A stretch of DNA of 64,000 nucleotides from MWEI01 sp964600235 (GCA_964600235.1 CAZRIV010000001.1:1-64000); one strand, 5' to 3'. Positions 35,762 through 44,915 are shown, numbered from the stretch's first letter. Made by a program: numbers and translations. Notes: generated from the sequence alone by a model not told the origin.

Positions 35762-37144
35762 ATGGGTGAGCAAATCGATACCGGCACAGTGGTTTCCATA
35801 CGCGGCAGTGTGGTTGATGCACATTTTCCCTCCCGGTTGCCGGACATATACCACGTTCTTCTCGCGGGCGAGGATAAGGGTATAGTCATCGAGGTCAACA
35901 CCCACCTGAGTGAAAATCTTGTTCGAGGAATAGCGCTCACCCCGACTCAGGGGCTGGCCAGGGGATCACGCATACTCAACACCGGCGGACCGTTGCAGGT
36001 CCCTGTGGGAAAGAATCTCCTGGGAAGGGTCATCAATGTATTCGGTACGCCCATTGACCTGAAAGGTGAAATACAAGGCGACCTCCGTTCGATCCACCAG
36101 AAGACCATACCCCTGACGGGCCAGTCCACCGTGTCCGAGATATTCGAGACAGGGATCAAGGCCATCGACGTCCTTGCACCCCTGGAGCGCGGGGGCAAGG
36201 CGGGCCTGTTCGGTGGTGCCGGGGTGGGGAAGACGGTACTCATCACCGAGATGATCAACAACACCGTGAAGAAGCACCACGGGGTAAGCATCTTCTGCGG
36301 CATCGGGGAGCGCTGCAGGGAAGGCGAGGAGATCTACCGCGACATGGTTACCGCGGGTGTCCTTGACAATACGGTCATGGTGTTCGGCCAGATGAACGAA
36401 CCTCCCGGTGCCAGGTTCAGGGTGGCGCACGCGGCCCTGACTGTTGCGGAGCACTTCCGTGACGAGATGCACCAGGACGTGCTGCTCATGATGGACAACA
36501 TCTTCCGCTTTATCCAGTCGGGTTCCGAGGTGTCGGGACTCATGGGACAGCTCCCCTCAAGACTCGGCTACCAGCCCACCCTGGGCACCGAGCTTGCCGA
36601 GCTCGAAGAGCGCATCTGCAATACCAGCACGGGCGCCATAACGTCCATCCAGGCGGTGTACGTCCCGGCAGACGATTTCACCGATCCCTCGGCGGTGCAC
36701 ACCTTCGGGCATCTCTCGGCCACCATCGTGCTGTCACGGAAAAGGGCGAGTGAAGGGCTTTATCCGGCCATAGACCCGCTCCAGTCCGGTTCGAAGATGC
36801 TCATGCCGAGCACTGCGGGAGAAAGGCACTACCGCATCGCCCAGGAGATCAGGAGGACATTGAACATCTATGAGGAGCTCAAGGATATCATCGCCATGCT
36901 CGGCATAGCCGAGCTGTCCCGGGAGGATCAGAGCATCGTCTTCCGGGCGCGCAGGCTGGAGCGCTTCTTTACCCAGCCGTTCTTCACTACGGAGCAGTTC
37001 ACCGGGCTTTCGGGCAGGATGGTTTCCCTCGAGGAAACCCTGGACGGATGTGAACGCATCCTGAACGACGAGTTTGCCAACCAGAGCGAATCAAGCCTGT
37101 ACATGATCGGGTCCATCGACGAGGTGCACAGGGATGAATTGTAA
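35762..37144 (+). CDS. atpD: N-type ATPase, beta subunit
   Basis: 460 residues. Catalytic F1 beta: P-loop GGAGVGKTVL (about 154-163), GERCREGEEIYRDM, DNIFRFIQSGSEVSGLMGQLPSRLGYQPTL with the catalytic arginine/glutamate region, and PADDFTDPSAVHTF. It is the first gene of the nine-gene operon D-C-Q-R-B-E-F-A-G. Starting with beta and epsilon, with alpha and gamma at the end, is the signature of the horizontally mobile N-ATPases rather than the ordinary atpIBEFHAGDC order. AAGGAGG is 13 bases upstream of the ATG, a rather long spacing. Confidence 0.96.
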   Translation: MGEQIDTGTVVSIRGSVVDAHFPSRLPDIYHVLLAGEDKGIVIEVNTHLSENLVRGIALTPTQGLARGSRILNTGGPLQVPVGKNLLGRVINVFGTPIDLKGEIQGDLRSIHQKTIPLTGQSTVSEIFETGIKAIDVLAPLERGGKAGLFGGAGVGKTVLITEMINNTVKKHHGVSIFCGIGERCREGEEIYRDMVTAGVLDNTVMVFGQMNEPPGARFRVAHAALTVAEHFRDEMHQDVLLMMDNIFRFIQSGSEVSGLMGQLPSRLGYQPTLGTELAELEERICNTSTGAITSIQAVYVPADDFTDPSAVHTFGHLSATIVLSRKRASEGLYPAIDPLQSGSKMLMPSTAGERHYRIAQEIRRTLNIYEELKDIIAMLGIAELSREDQSIVFRARRLERFFTQPFFTTEQFTGLSGRMVSLEETLDGCERILNDEFANQSESSLYMIGSIDEVHRDEL

Positions 37145-37523
37145 GATCCTGCTCCCGTCCGAGGTTTTTTATAGCCAGGAGGCCGCCAAGGTGGTTGCCG
37201 AGGCTGCAAACGGTTCCTTCTGTCTCCTGCCCCTGCATATCGATTTTGTCGCCGCCCTTGTGCCCGGTCTGCTGCGCATCGTCGGAGCGGACGGCAGGGA
37301 GGAGTTCTATGCCGTCGATGATGGGATACTCGTCAAGAAAGGGCAGGAAGTGACGGTGTCTACAAGGAATGTCATAAGGATCCCCGACCTCGGCCAGCTC
37401 AAGGGCGTGGTGGAGGAACGGTTCAGGTCTCTTGACGACAAGGAGAAGGCCGCGAGAACTGCAGCGGCCAGACTCGAGGCAGATCTTGTCCGTCGATTCA
37501 TGGAGTTGAGAAAATATGGCTGA
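37134..37523 (+). CDS. atpC: N-type ATPase, epsilon subunit
   Basis: 129 residues. The N-terminal beta-sandwich (KILLPSEVFYSQEAAKVVAEAANGSFCLLPLHIDFVAALVPG) has the usual PLHIDFVA signature of F1 epsilon, followed by GILVKKGQEVTVSTRNVIR. The C-terminal helical part is charged and short. It overlaps atpD by 11 bases and atpQ by 8, implying translational coupling. Epsilon connects the rotor to F1 and can inhibit hydrolysis. Confidence 0.92.
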   Translation: MNCKILLPSEVFYSQEAAKVVAEAANGSFCLLPLHIDFVAALVPGLLRIVGADGREEFYAVDDGILVKKGQEVTVSTRNVIRIPDLGQLKGVVEERFRSLDDKEKAARTAAARLEADLVRRFMELRKYG

Positions 37524-37860
37524 TTCGAGCAGAAGGCGCCGCGAGATCATGAGCAAGTTCGCCAAAGAGGTACAGAAGAAGGAAGCGCTCATGATCCGGG
37601 GGAGGAAGGAAAAGGGTGAGACGGTCTGGTTCGGTCTCGGCATGTTCGGCATAGTAGGGTGGTCCGTGGCAATTCCCACGCTCATTGGTGTCGCTGCAGG
37701 GCTGTGGATCGACAGGACCTGGCCAAGCCAGTTTTCCTGGACCCTCATGCTCCTTATCGGCGGTGTCATGATCGGCTGCCTCAATGCCTGGTACTGGGTG
37801 CGCAAGAGCGGCAAGTGGGGCGAGCAGGCGGACAATGATGAGGATGACAACGGTGTATAG
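37516..37860 (+). CDS. atpQ: N-type ATPase accessory membrane protein AtpQ (AtpI-like)
   Basis: 114 residues. A charged cytoplasmic N-terminus (RRRREIMSKFAKEVQKKEALMIRGRKEKGE) precedes two hydrophobic helices, GLGMFGIVGWSVAIPTLIGVAAGLWID and FSWTLMLLIGGVMIGCLNAWYWV. This is the F0F1-ATPase gene1/AtpI-like pattern placed at the Q position of N-ATPase operons. A role in ion-ring assembly or Mg2+ handling has been proposed for the family. It overlaps atpC by eight bases. Confidence 0.88.
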   Translation: MADSSRRRREIMSKFAKEVQKKEALMIRGRKEKGETVWFGLGMFGIVGWSVAIPTLIGVAAGLWIDRTWPSQFSWTLMLLIGGVMIGCLNAWYWVRKSGKWGEQADNDEDDNGV

Positions 37861-37907
37861 GGGCGCTTCAATATGACAATCGAATATAATTATGAGGTGT
37901 TGCCGGG

Positions 37908-38189
37908 ATGACTCTTCCCTGGTCACTCTTCCTGCCCTTTGCTGTCGGCATGGCACTGGGGGTCTTCTTCTCGTTGAACCTGTGGTCGTCCGTCAGAAAG
38001 ATGTCCGAGCAGGATACGCCCTGGTATTTTCTGTACGGCAACTTCATTCTCAGGACCTCCGTCGTGCTGATCGGATTCTACCTGGTCATGGACGGCAACT
38101 GGCAACGCATGGTCTCGGCACTTCTGGGGTTCGTGCTGACGCGGGAGCTCATGGTGCGCATCATAAGCAGGAAACCAGAGGTTTCATAA
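37908..38189 (+). CDS. atpR: N-type ATPase accessory membrane protein AtpR
   Basis: 93 residues with three hydrophobic helices (FLPFAVGMALGVFFSLNLW, LYGNFILRTSVVLIGFYLVM, MVSALLGFVLTRELMVRII). It occupies the R position between atpQ and atpB and matches the size and topology of the N-ATPase-specific AtpR family; the arginine in the second helix (ILRTS) is a typical membrane-buried charge. Its presence separates this operon from ordinary F-ATPases. The biochemical function is not settled. Confidence 0.87.
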   Translation: MTLPWSLFLPFAVGMALGVFFSLNLWSSVRKMSEQDTPWYFLYGNFILRTSVVLIGFYLVMDGNWQRMVSALLGFVLTRELMVRIISRKPEVS

Positions 38190-38199
38190 GGAGACCGGC

Positions 38200-38910
38200 A
38201 TGGAGATACTCAGGCTCAACCAGATAAGCCCGGACCAGATAATCCTCTGGCAGTTGGGCTTTGTAAAGATCACCGCAACCCTTGTCTACACATGGTTCAT
38301 CATGGCGCTTCTTCTAATGCTGTCTTGGCTGGCCACGCGCAGGATATCCTCGGACCTCCACATCTCCAGGTGGCAGAACCTCCTGGAAGCAGTCATATCG
38401 GCCATCAGGGAACAGATCAGGGAGGTGAGCCGCGACAACCCGGACCACTATCTCGCGTTCATCGGCACGCTCTTCCTCTTTATCGGGGTCTCAAACCTGC
38501 TGCTCATCGTGCCCGGATATGTGGCCCCGACCTCTTCCCTGACTACGACGGCAGCCCTTTCCATATGCGTATTTGTGGCCGTGCCCCTGTACGGCATAAC
38601 AAAACGAGGCTTGCTCGGGTATTTCAAGGAATACTTTCAGCCCACCTTCATCTTTTTCCCGTTCCATGTCATGGGCGAGATCACCAGGACCCTGGCACTG
38701 GCAATACGTCTGTTCGGAAACATCATGAGCCATGACAAGGTGATCGGCATACTCCTGGCGATCACCCCGCTTTTCTTCCCCATAGTAATGCATGCCCTGG
38801 GCCTGCTGATCGGCATGGTGCAGGCCTACATCTTCGCCATACTTGCCATGGTGTATATAGCCTCAGCCACACAGGCACACGAGCACGAGGTCGGAAAGGA
38901 GCGGCACTGA
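38200..38910 (+). CDS. atpB: N-type ATPase, a subunit
   Basis: 236 residues, five to six membrane helices. The essential stator arginine lies in LALAIRLFGNIMSHDK, the canonical a-subunit helix. The late helix GMVQAYIFAILAMVYIASA has the conserved Q-x-x-I-F-x-x-L pattern. It forms the ion half-channels against the c-ring. It is only ten bases after atpR. Confidence 0.94.
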   Translation: MEILRLNQISPDQIILWQLGFVKITATLVYTWFIMALLLMLSWLATRRISSDLHISRWQNLLEAVISAIREQIREVSRDNPDHYLAFIGTLFLFIGVSNLLLIVPGYVAPTSSLTTTAALSICVFVAVPLYGITKRGLLGYFKEYFQPTFIFFPFHVMGEITRTLALAIRLFGNIMSHDKVIGILLAITPLFFPIVMHALGLLIGMVQAYIFAILAMVYIASATQAHEHEVGKERH

Positions 38911-38947
38911 ACGACAATAAAATGCTTGAGAGAAAGGAAGGCATATT

Positions 38948-39229
38948 ATGGATAACCTTAGCTTAGTAGCGGTTGCATCCATCATTTCAGCAGGGCTGAC
39001 AATGTGCATCGGGGCCATAGGGCCGGCACTTGGAGAGGGCATGGCAGCCAAGCAGGCGGTGAGTGCCATTGCCCAGCAGCCGGATGAGAAGAACACGATC
39101 ATGAGGACCCTGTTCGTAAGCCTCGCCATGATCGAGTCCATCGCCATCTACTGCTTCGTGATCTCCATGATCCTCATATTCGCCAATCCGTTCTGGGACC
39201 ACTTCATCGCCGTAGCCAAGGGGGGATGA
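38948..39229 (+). CDS. atpE: N-type ATPase, c subunit
   Basis: 93 residues, two helices. Helix 1 has GAIGPALGEGMAAKQAV with a glutamate at E30. Helix 2 has MIESIAIYCF with the ion-carrying E63 followed by S64 and Y68. Relative to the Na+ site of Ilyobacter (Q32, E65, S66, Y70), E/S/Y are kept and the helix-1 glutamine is replaced by glutamate, giving a two-carboxylate site. This is typical of N-ATPases and usually read as Na+-type, although proton coupling cannot be excluded. A ring of many copies sits in the inner membrane. Confidence 0.93.
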   Translation: MDNLSLVAVASIISAGLTMCIGAIGPALGEGMAAKQAVSAIAQQPDEKNTIMRTLFVSLAMIESIAIYCFVISMILIFANPFWDHFIAVAKGG

Positions 39230-39233
39230 AAAG

Positions 39234-40016
39234 ATGCACATCGATCTGTTTGTCCTGGCAGCCCAGATCATCAATTTCCTGGTGCTGGTTTTCCTGTTGA
39301 AATATTTTCTGTACGACAGGATCCTTGGTGCCATGGATGCGCGCGAGGCCAAGATCGCCTCGCAGTTCGAAGAGGCTGAACGTCTCAAGGCCCAGGCCAT
39401 GAATGCAGCGCAGGCCTATGATGAGAAGAATCGCGAACTGAGTGACAGGGCACAGGAGATGATGAACCAGGCACAGAAGACGGCTGACCATGAGAAGGAC
39501 GTGCTCATGGACAGGGTCCGCGCTGAGGTGGACCAGGTCAGGCAACGATGGTTCGAGACGCTGAACCGCGAGAAAGAGGCCTTTCTCGAAGACCTCAGGC
39601 GAAGGGCAGGCTCCCATATTTATGACACCATCAGACAGGTCCTTGCGGATCTGGCCAATGAAGATCTTGAGGAAAGGATGGTGGATGTCTTCACAACCCT
39701 CTTGCGTTCTCTCGGCAGTGACCAGCAGCTCAGGCTCCATGAGGCCCTCAGGGCAGCGGGTGTCGTGGTCATGGTGCGAAGCGCTTTTTCCTTGAGGCCT
39801 GAACAGAGAAGCAAAATAGAAGATGCCATACGGGAGCACGCGGGTCCCAAGGTTTCCATCAGATTCGAGATGACCGGATCGATCGGTGCGGGGATCGAGA
39901 TGATGGCCCATGGATACAAGCTTTCATGGAGCATTGAGGACTATCTGAGGAGTCTCGAGGAGAAGTTTGTCCGCATCCTGAGAGAAGTGATACCTGTCAA
40001 TGAACAGGCACTATGA
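39234..40016 (+). CDS. atpF: N-type ATPase, b subunit with delta-like C-terminus
   Basis: 260 residues, well above the ~155-170 of a normal b subunit. One N-terminal membrane helix (LAAQIINFLVLVFLLKYFLY) and a long coiled coil (about 35-150) form the b part. The last ~90 residues (VMVRSAFSLRPEQRSKIEDAI, FEMTGSIGAGIEMMAHGYKLSWSIEDYL) follow the pattern of the C-terminal membrane-distal domain of the delta subunit. No separate atpH gene exists in the operon, so this fusion presumably holds the stator onto F1. Confidence 0.9.
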   Translation: MHIDLFVLAAQIINFLVLVFLLKYFLYDRILGAMDAREAKIASQFEEAERLKAQAMNAAQAYDEKNRELSDRAQEMMNQAQKTADHEKDVLMDRVRAEVDQVRQRWFETLNREKEAFLEDLRRRAGSHIYDTIRQVLADLANEDLEERMVDVFTTLLRSLGSDQQLRLHEALRAAGVVVMVRSAFSLRPEQRSKIEDAIREHAGPKVSIRFEMTGSIGAGIEMMAHGYKLSWSIEDYLRSLEEKFVRILREVIPVNEQAL

Positions 40017-40075
40017 ACACTCACTTCAGTTTTGTACCCCTAAGGAGAAACACTTGAAGATGAAAGGTGGTTGAG

Positions 40076-41629
40076 ATGAATAAGGCAGATGAAGAAGGGG
40101 TCCTGAACCAAGTGCTGGAAGACACGTTCAGGAAGCTTGACAAGACCCTTTCCGAACACAAGCCCGAGCTCAAACCGGAGGAAGTGGGTATCGTGAACTA
40201 TGTCGGGGCCGGAATAGCAAAGGTGTCCGGCATGGACAGCGTCAAGGCCGAAGAGCTGGTCCGTTTTCCCGGCGATCTCTATGGCCTTGTTTTCAATATA
40301 GATCCTGACGAGATCGGCATCATCATGCTGGATCCTTCTGAGAATATCAGAGCCGGAGACGAGGTGCACCGGACAGGAAGGGTACTGGATATCCCGGTGG
40401 GGGATGCCCTGCTCGGAAGGGTAGTGGACGCGCTGGGCAGGCCGCTGGACAATCTCGGTGAGGTGCAGACGGAATCACGTCTGAGCGTTGAGAGAGAGGC
40501 CCCGCCCATCATGCACCGTGACCCGGTAACCGTTCCGCTCCAGACCGGCATCAAGGCGATCGATGCACTTATCCCCATCGGCAGGGGACAGCGCGAACTC
40601 ATCCTCGGCGACCGTCAGACGGGCAAGACCGCCATCGCCCTGGACACGATCATCAACCAGCACGATAAGGGGGTCATCTGCATCTACTGCGCCATAGGGA
40701 AACAGTCATCGGATGTCGCCAAGACCATAGCCTCCCTCAAGGAGAACAATGCCCTGAGGTATACCATTGTCGTGGTGGCCGCCGGAGAAGAGCCTCCAGG
40801 ACTCCAGTTCGTGGCCGCTTACGCGGCCACCTCCATGGGCGAATACTTCATGGAGCATGGCAGGGACGTGCTCATCATCTATGACGACCTTACCCGTCAT
40901 GCCAGGGCCTACCGGGAGCTGTCGCTCCTGCTCCGCAGGCCCCCGGGAAGAGAGGCCTTCCCCGGTGACATCTTCTACATCCACTCGCGCATGCTCGAGC
41001 GGTCCACCCACCTCAGGAAGGAACATGGAGGAGGTTCGCTCACGGCCCTGCCCATCATCGAGACCGAAGCCCAGGATATTTCATCGTACATCCCCACAAA
41101 CCTCATATCCATAACCGACGGGCAGATCTACCTTTCGCCAAGCCTTTTCCAGAAGGGGTTGCTGCCTGCCATAGACATCGGAAAATCAGTCTCGCGGGTG
41201 GGAGGAAAGGCACAGCTGCCTGCATACCGCTCAGTGGCCGGCGACCTGAGGATCGCGTATTCCCAGTTCGAGGAGCTGGAAAGCTTCTCGCGCTTCGGCA
41301 CCCGTCTCGACGAGGATACGCGAAGGCGCCTCGAGCGAGGATGGCGCGTCAGGGAGATCCTCAAACAGCCCCAGCTCAAGCCGATTCCCGTTGCCGAACA
41401 GATCGCGGCCTTATTGGCCGTGAACGGCGGGGCTTTTGACAGTGTGTCCATCAAAGAGGTCAGCAAGGCCGAGCTGGCTGTCAGGAAGGAAGTCACGGGG
41501 CATCTGGGTGACCTGTGCAGGAGAATCGAGACAGGTGAAAAGCTCTCCATGGATAATTTCAATTCCATCCTGTCCAGCGCGCAATCCGCTGTGGAGCCCA
41601 TGGGAGAAAACCCTGATGCAGACCATTGA
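40076..41629 (+). CDS. atpA: N-type ATPase, alpha subunit
   Basis: 517 residues from ATG 40076, with AAGG eight bases upstream; the in-frame GTG at 40067 is less likely. Non-catalytic nucleotide-binding subunit: P-loop ILGDRQTGKTAIALDTI, then YAATSMGEYFMEHGRDVLIIYDDLTRHARAYRELSLLLRRPPGREAFPGD in its usual place and ISSYIPTNLISITDGQIYLS. It comes after atpF and shares 14 bases with atpG. Confidence 0.95.
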   Translation: MNKADEEGVLNQVLEDTFRKLDKTLSEHKPELKPEEVGIVNYVGAGIAKVSGMDSVKAEELVRFPGDLYGLVFNIDPDEIGIIMLDPSENIRAGDEVHRTGRVLDIPVGDALLGRVVDALGRPLDNLGEVQTESRLSVEREAPPIMHRDPVTVPLQTGIKAIDALIPIGRGQRELILGDRQTGKTAIALDTIINQHDKGVICIYCAIGKQSSDVAKTIASLKENNALRYTIVVVAAGEEPPGLQFVAAYAATSMGEYFMEHGRDVLIIYDDLTRHARAYRELSLLLRRPPGREAFPGDIFYIHSRMLERSTHLRKEHGGGSLTALPIIETEAQDISSYIPTNLISITDGQIYLSPSLFQKGLLPAIDIGKSVSRVGGKAQLPAYRSVAGDLRIAYSQFEELESFSRFGTRLDEDTRRRLERGWRVREILKQPQLKPIPVAEQIAALLAVNGGAFDSVSIKEVSKAELAVRKEVTGHLGDLCRRIETGEKLSMDNFNSILSSAQSAVEPMGENPDADH

Positions 41630-42536
41630 GTCGTTGCGGAGAAAGATCAAAAGCACCCAGGACCTGCTTTCGGTGGTCAAGACCATGAAGGCGCTCGCTG
41701 CCGTAAGCATCCGCCAGTATCAGAGATCGGTCGAATCTCTGGTGGACTATAACGATGCTGTGGAGAGGGGCCTCCAGATCCTCCTGAGGGCGCAGGAAGA
41801 ATCACACCCGGCTCCCGGGCCCGTCCCGTTGACAAAGGCAGGCGTGATCGTTTTCGGGTCGGACCAGGGTCTGTGCGGACAATTCAACGCCCAGGTCGTA
41901 TCGCATGCCCTCGATGAGCTGGAGATGCTCAAGGTGCCGAATCAGTTCAGGTACATCCTGAGCGTAGGCGAAAGGGTGAAAGACCACATGGAAAGGGCAG
42001 ACCAGGAAATCTACGACAACCTTTCCACTCCCAGTTCAACGGCAGGGATTACTCCAATGGTGCAGGAGATCGTCATGATCCTGCAGGAGTGGCACTTCGT
42101 TCTTCACATCCAGCATATCTACCTTTTTTACAACCACTACCTCTCGGGGGCCACCTTCAGGCCGCACACACTGAGGCTGCTGCCCGTGGACCGGACCTGG
42201 CTGGAGGGGCTTAAGGCTAGAAAATGGGACTCCAAGACGCTCCCGCTTTTTACCATGGACTGGGATACACTTTTTGCGGCCCTCATACGGGAGTATCTCT
42301 TCGTATCAATCTACCGTGCCTTTACCGAGTCGCTTGCAAGCGAGAATGCAAGCCGGCTTGCAGCCATGCAGAACGCGGAAAAGAACATACAGGAACACCT
42401 TGAAGAGATCTTTGCGGACTATCACCGCCAGCGCCAGATGACCATAACCGAGGAGCTCCTGGACATCGTCTCGGGGTACGAAGCCATGAAAGGCGACACC
42501 AGGCTCGACAGGAAGACACCGGCAAAGGATTCCTGA
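41616..42536 (+). CDS. atpG: N-type ATPase, gamma subunit
   Basis: 306 residues from ATG 41616, with GGGAGA eight bases upstream and overlapping atpA. The N-terminal helix MQTIESLRRKIKSTQDLLSVVKTMKALAAVSI is the gamma coiled-coil start. The Rossmann core has VIVFGSDQGLCGQFN, and the C-terminal helix ASRLAAMQNAEKNIQEHLEE returns along the rotor axis. Sequence similarity to ordinary gamma is lower in the middle, as expected for N-type enzymes. It is the last gene; the next gene converges ten bases on. Confidence 0.92.
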   Translation: MQTIESLRRKIKSTQDLLSVVKTMKALAAVSIRQYQRSVESLVDYNDAVERGLQILLRAQEESHPAPGPVPLTKAGVIVFGSDQGLCGQFNAQVVSHALDELEMLKVPNQFRYILSVGERVKDHMERADQEIYDNLSTPSSTAGITPMVQEIVMILQEWHFVLHIQHIYLFYNHYLSGATFRPHTLRLLPVDRTWLEGLKARKWDSKTLPLFTMDWDTLFAALIREYLFVSIYRAFTESLASENASRLAAMQNAEKNIQEHLEEIFADYHRQRQMTITEELLDIVSGYEAMKGDTRLDRKTPAKDS

Positions 42537-42545
42537 GGCGGGCAC

Positions 42546-43604
42546 TCAGAATACGTGACACAACCTCATCAAGGCAATGAAGCCCCTCAGCAGGACCCTG
42601 TCCTTGGTGCCGCCGAAGATCTTACTGCTGGTACCGCCGAATCTGGATTTGGTGAAATACAGCCCCTGGAAGCTCAATATCCAGTTGCCGTTGTTGTAGA
42701 GGAGCCTGTTGAGCTTTTTCTGAATACCGGATTCGCACGGCAGGTCGGGATCATCGGTTACCAGTGGACACAATCCAAGGTGCATGCATTCCACCCCTTC
42801 TCGTTTGAAGGTCTCCATGGCATGGATCATGAGAGGGTAGAAGATGCCGGGCTTGAACTTGTTGCTGAAGCGGGAGATATTGGGCACATAGCCGGTGATC
42901 TTGTTGTCTGTATAAATAGGATCAAAAAAGATAAATCCAATGAGTTCTCCATGCAGATAGGCAAAAAACTTTCTCGTTCCTTCCTGGTATTCCATATCCA
43001 TGGGTCTGATGAGGAAAACAATTTCCCTGTCTTTCACCGTACGGGTCTTCAGCCACTCGTCCGTGAGGGCCCGACAGCCGTCATTGGAAACCCTTTCCTC
43101 AATAACCACACCTTCCTTCTGGGCATGATTCACCGATGTCCTTAGGATCTGCTTCTTTTTCCCTTTCAAATCCCATTCCCGGAGATCGACGTTTATCTCT
43201 ACCCCGAACTGGGTCGCATAGTACCCGAATTTTTCATGGATCAGCTCTGCCACAGGCTGAGAAATCTGGACGAAGATGGTATGAGTACTGTCTTTGAGAA
43301 ACTCCCTGATCATGGTCTCGGTATCTTTCGGATTGCATACCGGATCAGCAAGCACAAAGCGGGTACCCCATTTTTTCCTGAAGGCAATGTATCCCATGTT
43401 CGGGATATCGAAGAACTGCATATGTGGCTGCAGTGTTGAAAAGGACAGGCAGTGGGACCCAAACTTCTTCAGATAGGTGAGACGCTCCTGGTGGGAAAAG
43501 AGGTCGATATGACCCTGGATTTTGTGCCTGTAGAGGTCAATGGGCACAACCTTGGCCCCTGCATATTCCTGTGAAGGATTGCTGATCGGTTTTACCACGC
43601 CCAT
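42546..43604 (-). CDS. DUF2156 (MprF C-terminal-like) protein
   Basis: 352 residues, soluble. ATG 43604 has AAAGGA nine bases upstream. It consists of two GNAT-like lobes as in the lysyl-phosphatidylglycerol synthase C-terminal domain: HIDLFSHQERLTYLKKFGSHCLSFSTLQ, GYIAFRKKWGTRFVLADPVCNP and later FYPLMIHAMETFKREGVECMHLGLCPL. Such stand-alone proteins transfer amino acids or act as uncharacterised acyltransferases. No membrane flippase half is adjacent; a UPF0104 protein is encoded 39 kb away. Substrate unknown. Confidence 0.8.
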   Translation of the reverse strand: MGVVKPISNPSQEYAGAKVVPIDLYRHKIQGHIDLFSHQERLTYLKKFGSHCLSFSTLQPHMQFFDIPNMGYIAFRKKWGTRFVLADPVCNPKDTETMIREFLKDSTHTIFVQISQPVAELIHEKFGYYATQFGVEINVDLREWDLKGKKKQILRTSVNHAQKEGVVIEERVSNDGCRALTDEWLKTRTVKDREIVFLIRPMDMEYQEGTRKFFAYLHGELIGFIFFDPIYTDNKITGYVPNISRFSNKFKPGIFYPLMIHAMETFKREGVECMHLGLCPLVTDDPDLPCESGIQKKLNRLLYNNGNWILSFQGLYFTKSRFGGTSSKIFGGTKDRVLLRGFIALMRLCHVF

Positions 43605-43988
43605 TTGAAACATTCCTTTCAAAGTAAAAAGATATGGTGCCGAATGAATCCATGTCTGCCCGCTACGAACTGAAGGTAAACAAATTATCAAACACAAATC
43701 ATGCCAGACATCAACCCGGGGCGATACGTCCTCCTAAGATGGTAAGAAAATGAATAAAAACAGTGTATAGCAAGGGATACATGGGGAGATGTTCAAAGAG
43801 CGGAGTCTGCTTCTGCATGTGTTTATCAGAAGAAGAGGTAATTTATTCTCCACGAAGAAGAAAAGATTTTCCAGAGTATTCTCTCAAGGCATAGGGATAT
43901 TCCATGGTGGTTAAGGAAATTTCTGCATGCCCAACATTGTGACTGTAGGATGATGGTTCCATTGCGCATCACTGAAATCAAGGGGACA
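43605..43988. other. Intergenic region
   Basis: About 380 bases between the DUF2156 and PAS-GGDEF genes, both on the minus strand. AT-rich from 43670 to 43790. I see no gene, hairpin or operator. Confidence 0.35.
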
Positions 43989-44885
43989 CTACCCTAAGGT
44001 GACCCGGTTCTTTCCTGACACCTTGCTGGTGTACATCAGCCGGTCGGAACGCTCTACAATGGATGAGGGGGTGTCATCCTCACGGGCTATCGTGGCCCCC
44101 AAAGATGCTGTGATATTCAACTTTTTACCCTCAAGCATGATATAGCTGTTCTGGATAAAAAGCCTCATGCGTTCAGCAATTTCCAGCAGGGCAACCTCAT
44201 TGATATTGGGAAGAATGATGATGAATTCTTCTCCCCCCCAGCGTGATACGGAATCAACCCTTCTGAGGATGTTTGTGATGGTTCTGCCTGTCATGACAAG
44301 GATATCGTCGCCGGTTTTGTGCCCATAAGTATCATTGCATTGCTTGAAATTATCAAGATCAAGGAATATCACCCCGAAGGGCATCTTGAATTGATTCATC
44401 TCATAGACCTTTGTCTGCAGCGTCATTTCACCATATCTTCTGTTGCCTACGTTGGTAAGATCATCAACATAGGCCTCTTCCTTCAATCTCTCCATTTCAA
44501 GCAGGATCTGTTTATAGTTTGAGTTATCGGAAAAGATCTCCACCCCGCCGATTATTGCCCCGTCGTCGTCTCTCACCGGGGTTACACGTACGGACACCGG
44601 GACACGATGACCCTGTTTATGATGGAGATACACATGGACCTCACGCAGTGATCCGTCATGAATCGTGTCCGCAAGCGGACATCCGATGGTGCAGAGTTCC
44701 TGACCATTCTCATCAACATGTCTGAGCAGGTTATCGGAGCAGCGAGACCCGAGTACCTCATCACCACTGTATCCTGTGATCCGCTGGGCAGCTTTATTCC
44801 AGTAGGTTATCCTTCTTTCGACATCAACAAAATAAACACCATCAAAGAGGCTGTCTAAGAGTTTCTCATGAGAGATCATAACCAT
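43989..44885 (-). CDS. PAS-domain diguanylate cyclase
   Basis: 298 residues, cytoplasmic. A PAS domain (about 5-125, SLFDGVYFVDVERRITYWNKAAQRITGY) contains two cysteines in LCTIGCPL that could take part in redox or metal sensing. The GGDEF domain (about 136-298) has the active-site GGEEF at 217-221, so it should be catalytically competent. RRVD at 208-211, five residues ahead, is an intact inhibitory I-site for product feedback. It makes c-di-GMP from two GTP. The nearby motAB and the PilZ protein at 58761 are plausible downstream targets, by inference only. Confidence 0.93.
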   Translation of the reverse strand: MVMISHEKLLDSLFDGVYFVDVERRITYWNKAAQRITGYSGDEVLGSRCSDNLLRHVDENGQELCTIGCPLADTIHDGSLREVHVYLHHKQGHRVPVSVRVTPVRDDDGAIIGGVEIFSDNSNYKQILLEMERLKEEAYVDDLTNVGNRRYGEMTLQTKVYEMNQFKMPFGVIFLDLDNFKQCNDTYGHKTGDDILVMTGRTITNILRRVDSVSRWGGEEFIIILPNINEVALLEIAERMRLFIQNSYIMLEGKKLNITASLGATIAREDDTPSSIVERSDRLMYTSKVSGKNRVTLG

Positions 44886-44915
44886 GGCCGCTCCTTGTGC
44901 AAAGCTAAGGCATAT

